A stretch of 64,000 nucleotides of DNA from CBDCCT01 sp965214995 (GTDB lineage: Bacteria; Deinococcota; Deinococci; Deinococcales; Trueperaceae), in the NCBI GenBank assembly GCA_965214995.1, contig CBDCCT010000002.1:124001-188000 (forward strand), written 5' to 3'. Shown in pieces: positions 22,575-36,300 of the stretch (position 1 is the first letter of the stretch; the number at the start of each line of letters is the position of its first letter). The position numbers and the translations under genes were made by a program. Below the pieces are notes generated by a model. It did not search any database. It was not told where the DNA came from and saw only the letters and a program-made list of their open reading frames with translations.

Positions 22575-23079
22575 AATCGTTATTTTTTTTGAAAATTCAC
22601 ATTAGACTTCTAATTGGCTCATTACATAAATACAATGGGCAAATTTCCTACCGGCTATCTTTTAAGGTTTTGGCTTGCTTTATGATACCCTTTGCAGTTT
22701 GGTTATGTTCCTGTTATGCTGGTTATGTTGTTAGCATGGTTGCATGTACAGGCCTCGGATTGGTTTAGCAAGAATGTTATGTGATCTGTGGAGCTGATTT
22801 ACATTGTTATTGCTTATTACGATGCTTCGTTTTCTGGCATTTGTAGCGGGATGACTCTCGGGATACCGTGTTGTAGCTTATGACCTTGCTAGGCTACTAT
22901 TACATGCTTCTCGACTGTATAAAGAACTGATCACAGCTTTCTAGTCTAATAAACAACTTGCACCATAAACTTAGTCTCCTAAACAAAAAAAAGTAATAAG
23001 CCTCACAAACAAAGGCAAAGTTGGAACACATATCGTGTACACATGACTATAAACGCCTTTGACCAAAACCGTCACACCT
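22575..23079. other. Convergent intergenic stretch
   Basis: It holds the 3' regions of the zinc-finger gene and the kinesin gene. Nothing else is seen. Confidence 0.5.
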
Positions 23080-26000
23080 TCACGGACTGCCAAACCCACA
23101 GTCCGCCTCCCACCGCCGCGTCGTCAACACCCGCTGCTTTCTCGACGGCGTCCGCTGGCCTCGCTGTGGCCCGTCATTCACCGCCGCCCTCTCCATCGCC
23201 CTGACCTTGACCTTTAGCCCTTCATTCTCCTGCTCGAGAGCACACAGCCGCTCCTGATGCTCTCTCACTTCCGACACACCCGAACCATCAACACCGCTAT
23301 TGTTTAAATCCTTTACCCCATCATCCACACAACCAATCCCGTGACCGTCACCATCACCTCCTTCATCCTCAAACACATCAATCCCAACACCACCACCACC
23401 ACCACCACCTCTCCCCAGAATGTCAATCTTCCGGTCAAGCTTCTCATCCTGCCTCTCCAGCTGCTCGTCCCACACCGCCTTCCACCGCCTCCGCTCCGCC
23501 AGCACCGCCTCCTCCATCAGCACATACATCTCATCCCGCACCGTCTGCTCCGCCGCCAGAACACGCTCCTGCACGGCGAAAAGCCCGTCTTCTGCCTGTG
23601 CAAGTCTGTCCTCGGTCGCGTAGAGCCGGGCTTGCGTCTGCGCGAGCTCGTCTTCGGTGGCGTGCCGGCGCGCCGTTTCCGAGGACAGGTGCGTGCGAAG
23701 GTCGAGAACCGTTTCGGTTTCTGTTTCTGTTGCGGTGGCTATTGCGGTGGCTGGTAGAGTGTTTGCGAGGCTGTTGATGTTACGCTGGTCTGGTGCGCCG
23801 TCGTCGCTACGGGCGCCGGAGAGTTGAGGGTAGGCGATATCTGTTGGCGAAGTCCGTCCGCCGCCCTGGGAGATGACGCTGGTGATGGACGGTATACGCG
23901 GGATAGTAACTTCGCGCGCAAGCGCAGAGTAGCGTAGTATTTGCGACGTGGCGTTGAAGTCGCCCCTTGCGTCTGCCGTTACGATCATGATTGCTCGTTG
24001 CGGAACGCGTTGCTGGTGCTGATGCTGGTGCTGGTGGTGATGGTGATGATGTAGCCCACCGTAGTGGCTCGCACGATAACCAGCATGATGGTTATTATAC
24101 GCCGACGCCCCGCTCGCCGGGACAAACGAGTTCGAAAACAACAGCTCCGTCAACTTACACTGTCGAAACGGCACGACCACATTCCTTCCACCACCACCAC
24201 CACCACCGCCGCCGCTAACGACATTCCCATCCTGACACGCCTGGTACCCGCTCTGCATCTGCATGCACTGCCCCAGATACATCAAGCTCTCGTTAATCTT
24301 GCCCGCCTCCGCCAGCGTCGCGCCCGCCGTCTTCGCATTCCGCGCTCGCTCCGAGCCCGCCAGATCGACGACGGTGAGCGTGCCCGTTTTCCATGCGCTC
24401 GCCGCGCTTCGCCTTCTCTTCACCTCCACGACGAAAAAGCCGTGTCCTCTGCTGCTGGCCGCGTTGCTGCCGGTGCCGGCAACCTTGCGCGTCAGCAGGC
24501 CCGTCTCCAGTATCGTGAGCGCTTCTTCCAACGAGCTGCAGATGACCTTGCGCAGGCCGGCGACGACTTTCCGGTCTGGGCTGGCCTCGGTGGACTTGAA
24601 GAGGAGCGGGCGCCGGCGCTGGTTGTGCGCGTGGTTGTTGCTGTTGAGGTAGGAGTGGTGGATGTTGTGGTGGTGGATGCTCAGCGTGTTGGGTGTGGAG
24701 GGCCCGTTTGCGCCCGTGTTGGCGGCACCGACGGGGCGCGCGAGGAGATCGAATATGCGGTCGTTGTAGACTTCGTACATGGATACGACAATGGCGTATT
24801 CGCTGGCTGTCGGATCGGTGGCTACGCGTATGTCGTGCACGGATGGGGCAGCGGGCATGGCGGATCGGCGGGGGAGATGGAGGGTTTTGCGTTTGGGGAG
24901 CGGCGTGGCGAGGAAGGAGGATGTATCCTGATGATTCAGATGTTTTATGTGATCAGCTTTTTGTAATCAAAGACGTGTGCGCAAGTGAAGCAGGAAACAA
25001 TATCAATCTGTTGCTGAAATTCCGACAGCACTTACCGGACAAGGGGTATGCGCTCTCGATCCACCACCGCCACCGCCAACACCAGCCCCGCTCTCGAAAG
25101 AACCATCAAAGAACGACGCCGCCGGCACCATGATCGCCTCCGACGGATCCGAAGCCACCAGCGACGGAAAAGCCGCCTGGATCGCCGCGGCCGACGACAA
25201 CAGCCGCTCACCCGCATTCTGGAACAGCACATCGAGCGCCATCTGCGTGAGGCCGCGCTGGCTCTTAGAACCGAGAATCGTATGCGTCTGAAATACACAA
25301 GTAAGCAACTACATGCCTTCATACCATTTGACTCTTTATCTTAAAAGATACGTACCTTCCCAGACCCTGTCATCCCCAACGTCGCCAACAAGCCATCTCT
25401 CGGACCATTCTTCTTTTGCTTTTTACCCCCATCTTCCTCTTCCATGACCGTGGTAGCTGCAACTCCACGCGCTTGTCCACCATTACCTTCGTCACCGTCT
25501 TCATCTTCCTCACCATCATGGCTGCCGACGGTACTCCCGCCCAGCACACCAGCGATCAGCGGCACCACTCCCGCCCTGGTGAAGATGTCTCGCTGCGACG
25601 CATCCTCTTCGAAGATGCGGGTGAAGGCGAAGCGCTCGACCGCTCGTTTGCGGTGGTCGTACGACGGTGGCTTGATGGTGATGTGCGTTGGGGGAGGGGG
25701 TTTGTCAGGCTGTGCTTTTGGTCGTGCTTGTGTGTGCTGCGCAGGAGTGTGGTTATTATATTTTTCTCCTCCTTCCTCTGTTTCACAGGGGTTGAAAGTG
25801 TCTTTGCTCTCGGCGTCGAAGCCGGCGTCATTCGCATTGTGAGTGTTGACATCGTTACCATCGTCCTTGTTGGTGGTGATAGTAGACCCAATCGCTCCCT
25901 GACCGTTCGAGACACCTCCATCATCCACGTTCTGCGAACCAGCCGTACCAGTCGGAAAGTCAAGAGAAGCCGGAAAAGTCGCAGAAGTTGGAGAAGCCGT

Positions 26001-26105
26001 ACGACCGCTACGCTCTTCTACATCGATAAATCGCTCCCCGTTTACATTCTGCGACGGGCGCAGGCGGAGATAAACTTCAAAGAGCGAAGCAGATGACGCC
26101 TTCAT
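23080..26105 (-). CDS. Kinesin motor protein with insertion-rich motor domain
   Basis: Three exons (26105-25356, 25287-25036, 24927-23080) give 949 residues. The motor is N-terminal: FEVYLRLRPS at the start, P-loop GMTGSGKTHT (about 244-253, split by the first intron), EVYNDRIFDLL (about 386-396), switch I NAASSRGHGFF (489-499), switch II VDLAGSER (521-528), GKINESLMYLGQC, and KLTELLFSNSF. The ATP-binding and microtubule-responsive elements are therefore present, so it should move on or destabilise microtubules. Switch I has Gly where most kinesins have Ser (SSRGH for SSRSH). A long low-complexity insert sits between the first strand and ITIKPPSYD, and smaller Gly-, His- and Asn-rich inserts follow, so the motor spans nearly 700 residues. 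A coiled coil (about 740-850) and a short basic tail end the protein. I could not assign a subfamily; kinesin-6-like is possible. Confidence 0.85.
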
Positions 26106-27079
26106 CCTGAGAGAGAGAAATGGTTTCAAAAATCTGAACTCTGGGTTTTACTTAATTTTGCATCGTAGTGATCTGAAATAAGGAAGAGTGAAATTGTCCT
26201 TCAATGTTCAGATTGAGTAGTAAATGCTCTCTGCTCTTGTGTGGTAATGAATAGACAGCATGAACGATGGTTTGTACTCCGTAGTCAATCAGATAGTGTA
26301 GCCCTGAGGTAAACAAATTGGTGATCGTTGGTTGCTAGGGGGGAGTTTGGCCTAGCAACGAACATACATAAACCCTCCATCTCCACTCTTTGATATCCCA
26401 ATGGTGTCAGGGTATATCCACCAAATACAGAGCACTTTTGGGTATAGCTGTGTCTATATAACAACGTATGATTATTATTTACAAAGTACAAAATATGCTA
26501 CGATATCAAATCACACATGTCCCCACAATAGTATAAAGAAAACATGAAAAATCGTAGAGCTGGTATTCCCATTGTCCCTTCACCTCACTCCTACTACTAA
26601 TACAAATGTTAACGAAGGAAAAAGGAAGAGACTCTCTCGGAAACAGTCTATAGACTTTAAGAAAGGACAAGCATCTGTGAAGTATAGTCTCAATGCGTTG
26701 AAGCTCGTACGCTGTCGGATTGCTTTTATTCTGACAAGAAGTCAACTAGAAAGCGAAAAAAAGGATGAAAACGGGTAGAGGAAAGGCTTAAAGCCCCGGT
26801 TTTAGTTGAGCCTTCGATAACTTTTTTGCCCGTGTTGCTACATTATTCTTTCGAATTTCCATTGCATTGACGAATAGAGTACTTTATTTGCTGCTACCAC
26901 ATTTCCGCGCCGACAAGTTAAACTCTCCAGAGAAGACCTTACAGTACTTCTCCCCCTGATCTTCTTTCCCGCCGGCACAAGACTGCAACAGAGATCCATT
27001 CGCATTAGACTTATTTCTATTTCCACAGAACAGTGCATTTCCAAAGCCATCCTCACCCCTTCCACGCACAGCCCAACGA
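26106..27079. other. Intergenic stretch upstream of the kinesin
   Basis: It contains a TACTCCGTA copy at 26275. No gene is supported, and the short open frames lack features. Confidence 0.45.
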
Positions 27080-29583
27080 TCACTCATCTTCCACCCGCAC
27101 CTTCTTCCCTCCCTTATCCTTCTCCCTGCCGCCCCTCCCCTTCACCCTCGCGCTCTCATTCGCCTTGCGCGTCACAAACGCCGCACAGCGCGACTTGCGC
27201 TCCTGCAGCTCCTGCATCTTCGGCTTTGTCAGGATGCCGCTCTTCAGCAGGCGGTCGTAGATGCTGATCAGCATCTTGAACGACGCCAGTATGCTGTCCC
27301 TGTCCCTGTCCTTCAAGCGGTCGGTGTAGTTGTAGAAGCTTTTCAGGTTGATGATCGACGGCCCTAGCCGGTCCACGGCCTCGAGCATCACCTCCGGCGT
27401 CTGATGGCTCACGAGCTCGAGGTACGACGCAACGACGGCGGGCTCGATGTTCGCAAACGACGACTCCATCAGCTCCACGCCGACTTTTGCATTCGCCAGC
27501 ACCGCCGGGTTGAACTTGTCGCGCACGCACGTCGACATGGCGATGAGAAAGGTCTTGCGCAGCGGAGCGACCTTGGCGGGTGTCTTGGCGTTGCCGTCCC
27601 AGCCGGGCGTGAAGTAGGTGCGCAGGACGTCGGCGGCGGTGGAGGAGGCGCGAGCCTGGCGCAGCACGCGCATGTACATGTGCAAGTTGTCGGCGTCGGG
27701 CTGGATGGCGTAGCCGTTCGGATCGGTGAGCAGGGCCCAGTAGTCGTCGGCGGTCTTGCGGGCAACGGTCTTGAGACAGGCTTCCATGATGAGCGAGAGG
27801 GTGCTGTTGCCTGGGACGGCGTAGCCGATGGGCGAAGTGTGCTGGTAGTCGTTGCTGCCGCTGAAGAGAACGGTTGGGAGCGGGTCAAATTCACCGCGTG
27901 CTCTCAAGTCAACCTCCCCCTCTCTATCCCGAGCTGCCTCTGCCTCTTCTTCCGCTTCGTTCACGGTGAGATCCTCCTCCCTCATGTCCTTTGGTGTATG
28001 CGGTGCTTTCAGCTTCGGAATGTGCGTCGCCTGGGCGCGCGTCGAGCTGCCCAGCTTCGCGATAAGACGTGGAATGTTCATCGTCTGCTGCACCAGCGAC
28101 AGCACATCGTCCCAGTCTCGCGGCCGAGATCCGATGAGCAACAGCCGGCCCATGGCACAGGCGAGCTGTTCGTCAATCATGATGGCGCCAGCCCGCCATT
28201 TTGCAACAATAGCATCCCAGATTCGCCGCCCCTCGACAATGGCCTTTTCCCGTCGTCGCGCTGACTGGTTGATGCTCAGTCCGTGCGGCATGCTCAGTAT
28301 CGCTTTCATGCGGATCGCGGTCAGGATCGTGGTGAAGGTTGTCTGATCTGCCGCGCCTGGCCCCTCGTCAGGGATCTTGGCGGCGACGCCCCAGAGAGCA
28401 TCCATGTCTTCCGCTCTGGCGCAGACTTTGAGCATGACATTGGTGTGCTTGATCGTGGGTGGGACGCGGGAGTTTGGCGCGGCCATGGAGTGGTATATAG
28501 ATAGCGCGCTCCCCAAGGTCTGCGCGTAGTGCGCATGTGCCGCCAGACCACGGAGTAAAAGCATATATGTGTACGAATCGGGCTCTTGTGCCCGTTTTTT
28601 CATCTAGAGCTCCAAATAAAAGAATATAATCAGCCAAATGAACAAATAACATAAAAAACCAACAAAATAAACCAACAAAATAAATAACTGCATATTTACA
28701 AATGATCATTGTTAGAACCTACATCATTGTACGCCTTCAACGCATTCTTCACCTTCCCCTTCGACATCTCATAATCGATGAGATGATTCCACGCCACCGT
28801 ACACTGCTGTCGCTTGCTCGCCACGCGCGTAAGCGCATACGCCATGCTCGGCTGCGGCTCCTTTGAGCCCTGCAGCAGCGAGCGCACCCTGTTCGCCAGG
28901 GCGAGCGGGTCCTTCAGGTATCGCGCTTCCCGCCGGGCGCGCTGCAGATCGAGTGTGCTCTCCATATTTGTGACCGGGTCGTTGATGTCGCGGCGGGTGT
29001 TGGCTATGTATCGATCGCGTTGCGCTTTGCTGTTCGTCGAGTCGTGCCATGAATTCGGTGAGGTTTTTGCATACGGGACGGGCTTTGGAGCGATAGGACC
29101 GGCACCGATCTCTCTACTTGGATCTTCTTCTCCTTCTTCTTCTTCTTCTTCTTCCTTCTTCTCTGCCCAAGGTTCATCGTCTCTGTACCTACGCTTCAAT
29201 CCTGTTGCCCGTCGTGATGATAAAGGTGTTTGCGAAGCGGTGGTAGTAGCAGTAGCAGTAGCAGTAGTAGCAGTGGCAACTTCAGGTCTTTCCAGTACCT
29301 GAACAGAGGCGAATCTTACAGCTCCTCCGCCTAAGCTTCCCCTCACTTGTCGTGACAGCACTGCACTTCTAGCTCCATATATGCGAGTGTTCTCCGATGC
29401 TATCGATCGGTATCGAACTCCCAAACCATGCCGCGACGAAAAAGAAGCATGAGATGATGGCAATACTGAAGAAGCTGTTGCAGCCGAGAAGCTACGCTGA
29501 AGTCGACGCTGCAGTCCCACACCGTCGCGACAGCACGAGCGGCCGTAGCGGAGCTGCCAGGTGCAAGCTCGGCATGACAGCAT
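27080..29583 (-). CDS. Mitochondrial pentatricopeptide-repeat (PPR) protein
   Basis: Two exons (29583-28723, 28603-27080) joined by a 119-base intron give 794 residues. The N-terminus (MLSCRACTWQLRYGR onward) is rich in Arg, Ser and Ala and lacks acidic residues, as expected of a mitochondrial presequence. A 7-Glu run lies near residue 150. The second exon starts with an unmistakable PPR unit (EPDSYTYMLLLRGLA) followed by THTNVMLKVCARAEDMDALW-type and TTFTTILTAIR units. These helical repeats bind single-stranded RNA, so a role in mitochondrial RNA stability, processing or small-subunit translation is expected. Yeast Ccm1/Dmr1 is a possible relative but this is not proven. A highly basic Lys/Arg tail closes the protein. 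I took the first true ATG; the frame is open for five more codons upstream with no ATG. Confidence 0.85.
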
Positions 29584-31207
29584 TAGAGTTTCCAACACTC
29601 TTTTGTGAGCAATTGTGCAAAGCCCCCTTTTCTCAATGTTGTAAGACGCCGGTACTAGTTGTTTGGTTGTTTATCTGTTTTCTCCTAGTGCCCTTCTGAT
29701 TGAGTGAGTGATGCAGAAGAGGTGGATTCAGGCTTTTGTAATGTGCCGGGCCTTTCTTTCTCTTGCGATCCGTTGATGCTCCGAAAAGGATATCTTCTTA
29801 AATTCCGAGGTTGAGCCGGCCGTTTTTGTGCCAGCCATGAGACCACCGCTATTGCCATGGAAAGTAAAAAAACAACTGCTCTTCGCGTGTATCAAACGCG
29901 AAATTCGTATTATTGTCAAATTTTAATCTATAGGTATATAGTAGCATTGCAATTAAGTTACTTCGAAAATAATAGATTTACAATTTTCTAGTGCTGGTCA
30001 GTACTGTTCCAAACGTGGTCGTTACCAGTGCACGAGGGCGATACTCTGTAAATACAAAGCACGACGTGTGAGGCAATCAACCTGACTTCAAGTCTCCCAA
30101 AGAGTCTAAGCAATGAAAATATATAACCGGTCCCCTAGATATAATTAATACACCTGCTGGTAAATATTTGGCACAACAAAAGCTATAGGTTTGTATAACA
30201 TGACATACTCTTTTCGGGGGGATAGCTAAGTTCAATTTGCACGGTAATGAGCACAACCAATGCAGTAGTAGTACGAACATATAAGCTCTATCTACAACTC
30301 AACATCACTTAGAAGGGGGAGATATATATTCACGTTCTAACAAGCCTTTCAGCCCTCTACACCTAAGATCTCCAAAATTCAAACCTACAGTACACCACTC
30401 CAATGAACCAACTTAGATTTCTTCACATCTCCAGGAGTGACTGACCTACACCGAGTACAGAGAAGAACCCATACTCGGGAAAGACAGCGATAGAAACAGC
30501 AGGATGAGAGAAATAATACATCAACTACAACCGGATCCTCCACTGCCACATACACATACACACCTCATCAGGGTACTCCACCACATCCTCGCCCAGGCAG
30601 GGAAAGGGGAAGGGAAAGGGAAAGGGAAAGATGAAGGTGAAGGGGAGAATACGTTCAATACATGACAAACCAACCATCCGTCTTACCACAAAATTCTCAT
30701 AGACGTAAAAGATTCACAGAGACGGATGTAAAAGACAAAACAAATATAGAACGAAGAAGAGACTCGATAAAAACAAAGGAAAAAAGCCAAATATCCCGCT
30801 TTTCTGTAGTGAGAAAATTCCTCATTGAAACCCCATGGCATCAAGGAAAACGTAACCTTCTACCGCAGATCGAACAAAATTGCTTTTAAAGTTCTTCCAG
30901 AAACGACCGCGAGCGAGCATATGCCGCTCCAAGTGCATGCAAAACTTGACGCTCATTGCTCACGCTACACGATCCAGCAAACCCATTTCCTTTCCTTCCG
31001 TTCCTCCACATAGATTATGCCAAATGCGAGAAACGCTTCTCTTCTTTTTCTATTGAAAATGTATAGCGGTGGGGTTTCAGCTTGTTATTGTTGATAGTTA
31101 GGAGCTTGATCAGGATCTATTTGATTAGCGCATTAGCGGCAATCCACAGACATAGTGCATATGTATCCAAACGTAGGGCGGGCAGCACCGGTCCCACAAG
31201 ACAAAAA
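29584..31207. other. Intergenic stretch between PPR gene and con7
   Basis: No gene is supported. A short purine repeat of GGGAAA type occurs near 30600-30650. The part next to 31207 is probably the con7 3' untranslated region. Confidence 0.45.
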
Positions 31208-33349
31208 TCAAGAAGCATCCACATTCAACTTACGTTGCTGATACATCTGACCACCTGGCCCGTACGGTGACTGCGGGAATGCCGCAGAGGAATTTCCATT
31301 CCCACTCGGTCCACCAGCCGGACCGCTAGCACTGTTGCCTGCACTGCCGCCTCCGTACATTTGGCTATTAGCGTACTGAGCCATACTTTCTATCGGTGTC
31401 TGTGGCGGACCATAGCCTACTGCTCCGCCCGGTTGATTCGTTGCCGCCTGTGCTGCCGCGTAGCCTAACGGCGGAAGCTGGTTCCCTGCCGATCCGGACG
31501 GGTGTCGCATCTGCCCATACATTTGATCTTGAGGGCCCGGCGGTCCGCCAGGTGCTCCACCGCTTCCTCCTGCTTCAGCTGCTGCGCGTGCATGTACTTG
31601 TAAACGCCGCTCCTCGTCGGCTTTGCGTAGAGCCTCTTCCTCTTTTTTCTTCACCTTCCATTCTTTCCGAATTTCTTTAAACTCTGTTAGGACGAAATGC
31701 ATGTTAGCAATGCCTCTACACGACTAAACATGCCTGCAAACAAAAGAAAAAGTCTAGCTGAGGAACAATGAATCATAAAGTTCAAGAAAGAAAAGCCTGC
31801 TAGGAACGATAAGAGTTCATGTAAGATTTTAGCGTGCCAGTGTCTCGGTACTGGCTAAGACCTTAGTGTCGGCACCATCTCAAACGTCCCATGTAAGGTA
31901 ATGCTTGGGGTGCATTCGAGGCTCTACACGGTTAACGCTTATATTTCTTCCCTTTTCCATCTCTCTTCCCTCTCCTCATATCACACTCTCTACAGTGTAT
32001 CGGCTTCACATTTTACCTTCACGGCCTTTTTGAATGTGAAAGGTTATACTGTTTGGCAACCGTTGCCAAGGAAGGATGCAAGAAGAAGTACGTTCTTACA
32101 AAGTAGCTCACTCACGACAGAAATCACATAATAATCTGCATACGTACCTTCAGGAGTTCGTTTCTGCCCATGAGACTGCATCGTCACGTGGGCATTGAGA
32201 TGATTCAATGTTCCATATGCCTTGTCGCATCCATTCCAGCCGCACTTATACATGCGCTCTATTTCTTCATATCGCCGCCTTGGTCGTTTTTGCTGTTGAG
32301 CACCAGGAATGGGGACAAATGAATACACTGTTGAAAGTGGGTGGCCTCCCTGCAAGAACGCATCATCAGCATCCCTTTACTCTCAAAGTTGAAGAAGAAG
32401 AAGAAGAAGAAAGATAGATAGATCAGGCTCGTTAGAGTTGGAAGATGTCGACGGACAACGCTCGCATATAACCAAACAAAGACATGAACGTATTACGCAC
32501 ACCTGGTGGCCTTGCTACAGGGGAAACCATTGTAGGGGTTGGAGGACCCGTCGTTGCCGAAGGATGCCCGTACAAGTGCTGGGGAGGTGGCTGGTGAGGC
32601 GGATAACTCCCTGCCCACTCCGGTCGCTGATAGATTCCGGGCGTGCCGGAATGTGGTGGGAAGTGGGACATTTCGTGCTGAGGAGTATAGGGAGAGTACT
32701 GGCCGGTTGGGTTGGGATAGGTAGGGCTTGTCTGCGCCGCAATCGAAGGATCTATGGGAAGGTCCGTGTCAGATTTTATGCTGTCAATGCCATTGCTGCC
32801 TGCCTGGCCATGAGGCATAAGAGGCATGGACGGACTTGTTGGTGGTGGTGGTTGTTGTGCTGCCATACCTCCTCCAACACCACCGCTCTGGCCAGCTGCG
32901 GCTGAATGGTAGCGTTGCTGCTGTTGCTGTTGCGCCGCCGCAGCTGCCGCCGCTCCTCCCCCGTACTCCGTAAACGAAGCCGATCGTGCGGAAGGCGGGT
33001 TCAGCCCGTACTCTGACGTCGGCGTCGCCGCTGACGAGAAGTTAGAGGGACGACCGTCCTGGCCAGGCGCGTAATGTGCTGCCGCAGCAACGGCCGCTGC
33101 CGCCGCTGCTGCTGAGGGCGCAGAACCTTGATCTGCAGATGAGGTTTCAGAATCGTGTTCCTGTAATGATTGGGGATAGGGCGAAGTCAAACCTGGCTGT
33201 TGATAAGCCGGCTGCCGCCCGTCCATGGACCCGGTGTGTATGCTTGACTTGGGGTCAAACTTTGCACCCGGAGACACCGGAGTATTCGGCTGCGCGTGCA
33301 GTGTTGACTGATCCTCAGCTACCTGTTCAGTCATGATCCAGTAGGTCAT
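31208..33349 (-). CDS. con7: Con7-type C2H2 transcription factor
   Basis: Three exons (33349-32501, 32349-32148, 31683-31208) encode 508 residues. The core is nearly invariant in filamentous ascomycetes: STVYSFVPIPGAQQQKRPRR, then RRYEEIERMYKCGWNGC, a single C2H2 finger with Cys319, Cys324, His337 and His343, then KRTPEEFKEIRKEWK. The last motif forms only after removal of the second intron, which supports that join. Con7 in Magnaporthe is a nuclear regulator needed for conidium shape, appressorium formation and expression of infection genes. The N-terminal half is Pro/Ser/Gln/Ala-rich with poly-Ala and poly-Gln tracts, and the C-terminal part is Gly/Pro-rich, as usual for activation regions. 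The second intron is 464 bases, much longer than the local norm. A perfect GTAAGT lies 24 bases before the stop (YQQR-KLNVDAS), so an alternative last exon is possible. Confidence 0.93.
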
Positions 33350-36300
33350 CCGTCAGCGAAGATCGAATTACGCTACTGCCAGAAAGACTAATATGGCCGT
33401 ATTCACACCAGCAGTCTTCCAAGGCTTTTTCGCGATTATTTTGAGCAATCTGACTAACTTCACTAGAAACAGCCTATATCGAACCAACACGCTGGTCCTT
33501 CTCGTCTATCTGTAATCCTGACCAGTATGGACGTGTCCAGCTCGTAGCCAACAGACGCGGAAAGGATGCTTTGAACAGATCGAAGAACTGCCGGCAGATG
33601 AAAGAAAGCTAAGACTAACCGGATGACGATGTCGACGAGCTTGGTGTCTTAGGCCAGGCACAATGTAGTCTGAATGAATGAAAAGAAGTGCCCGCCTAAG
33701 TGCGAGAGGGCAGAGAAAAGAGAGACGGCGCACTCCCAGCCTGGTCAATGATTTGCAGATGCTTCTCAGAAGAGTGTTTTTAGCTCGATCGCTAGACTAA
33801 GCGGCGCACGGCAACGAACTTTTCAGCGGGTTCGCCAAGTCTTCCGTTGGTGTAGTTTTAGATGGTAGCAGACGTGTTAGAGAAGGTGCAGACACGACCG
33901 TTGATGTCTGTGTACGTATTCAGTAGTGGTGGTGAAGAAAAATTCTACGGCAATATGCGCTTTGTATACTGTGAATATTATGGAGTGTTCGCTATCAAAT
34001 GAAAACAACGCAGCTTTCCAACGCTCCGACTGGTAGCCAACGAAAAAGACGATCGGGCTAATTAATTCCAGTTTCGAGACCGAAGAGAGATTGGTGAACC
34101 AAACAAGAAGATGACAATGCGTAAGGAAGACAATGCAGGCGTTGATGTGTACTGTGACGGGAAAGGATAGAAGAATTGCTTGCGGGGAACGAGCCCGCGG
34201 AACTGGGGGCGAGTAAGATAACCAGACTCTCAGTGCTTTCCCTCTTCTCTCCTTTGTACGGAGTAATTTAAATAGCACCTCGCGAAGAGCAATGACAATG
34301 GTGGAAACGACCCCGACCCAGACCAGTGAGAGGAAGGCTTTTTCCAGTCAGTGGCGCGTGCTCAGCCAAGGGAAGTTGGTGGCAAGTCCTAAAGCAGTAT
34401 TGGCTAAAAACCTTGAACAGTGAGCCCCTCAACAGCTTATATTTTTAGCGACGTTGTGTCAACGACGGCAGAGAGATTGACCCGAGTCTCTTGACCAGTA
34501 GTGTCTCTTAAGTTTTTGAAGTCGCTTCAAAGAAAGATATGTCGAACCACTTTCAATGGTTATCAAATAGATAAATGAACGTTTACCTTCCTGTATCCGA
34601 TATTTCGTTCGGTTAATGATCAGAGCTCCCTACGACAGCCTATAATGAACCTTGAGGAACGAAGCGGAACGATCTTGCCAGTCAGTGTGTTGACCGGTAC
34701 AGGTCGAGCTGCCAGCTAATAATAATACTGAGCAAAAACTTGAAATGGAACCTTTGTTTTTGTTTTGGCTTAGAAGCACGCTAACAGTGCCACAACTGCT
34801 CGGCTTCAGAGACCGGATCGTCAACGATATTTACTTGAATGTTTCTACCTTTGCAATATTCTTCTTTTTGACTTTTGTAAATGACTAAACTCAAAGATCG
34901 CCGAAATCGATGACAAATTGATAATTTAGATCTCAATAAAGCAGGGATGAATTTGTCGAGTAGAGGTGATGGAATGCCGTGCGTGAGGCTCCTGACTTCA
35001 CAGCAAGTCCAGGTATGATCTTTGATCGGAAACCGTGAAGCAGCTAGTTGGCGATCATGTGAATGTTAAGATCTGAGTCTAAGCCTGAACTATAGACGAA
35101 TAGTCGTAATCCAAACACAATGCGTCTTTTGTTTTCGTCTTCGACTGGATCAGGAAGGATGGCAGTTTGTAGTGTGTAGTGTAAGGCGTAGTGCAAGATG
35201 GCAGGCTGTACATGCGCTTTGTATTAATTAGTGACTGGATGATTTTCGGTTGACCCAGATATACGAGGTTCCTAGTGTTGGTTGCTAGGAAGTCGATAGT
35301 ATGGGATGCAGATTTCAGAAAACGGTATGTAGATTTAGAGCGCTGATTGTGGAGACCAGAAGATTGACGGGATGGAGCTATGGCAATTACTGGGCCCCAA
35401 AATGAAAAATTAAGCTTCTTCCCAAGATACTGGATTCATGTGTCAGGGTCGAATGCTTTGAGTGGACTGATTCCCAGAGTGGGTCAAGGGCGAATCTGGA
35501 GTGATTAGTTTGATGCTGAAACTAAATCATACCATCACCCTGATTGTACTAGTAAAGTATCGAAGCTGTACCCGAGCAAAAACCCCAGACTCCAACAGCC
35601 TGGCCGAGATTCACGATTGGCGGCAGCTAAAGCACAGGAGCCGGAGCTAGCAGAAGCTTGTATCGTATCCTCAAGGTGGGAATCTAATGTTGAAAGTCCG
35701 ACGTGGTGGTGAGAATAAGGTGCTGAAATGTGAATGCAAGAGTAGTTGCAGCTGTGTGATTGTTATGTAGATTCTTCAAAGGAAGAGAGAAATATTGAAA
35801 ACTCTTCTTAATAAGAAGATCACTTCCCACTCTTATTGATCTTTAATTTTCACTGTGTGGCGATTGGTGCTGACAGAGAACACGGCAGGCACTTCACCGA
35901 TCGAAGAAAAATTCACCGCAGTGCCCAGCAATCAATTTTGAGACTTTGAGGTACGTCGTCACAACACGGTACACACATTCTCTCTCAGTGTTGACATTAA
36001 AAATATATGTCTGCCATCACTATTAATCATCATTACCGAATTGTCGCTATGAAAGGCAAACTTGATCAAGATTTATCAGATTCGACAATGTTGCCACACG
36101 TTGTCGCCAGATCGCTACAAGAGCCGTCGGTCCGCAAATTTATGACTGTCAGGGGCGACAAGCAACAGAAACGTTTGAGAAGCTATCGTATCTACAACAA
36201 AGCCTCGTGATTCAGGAGCCTCTGTCGAGCAAATCATGCCTCGCGTACAGGGCTAATGAATTGAAGATATTCACTCACAATGCCTGCGGAAGACATCCTG

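Noticed and set aside
24064..24966. 300-codon plus-strand open frame over the kinesin gene
   Set aside because: Antisense shadow of GC-rich coding sequence; the minus strand carries clear kinesin motifs.
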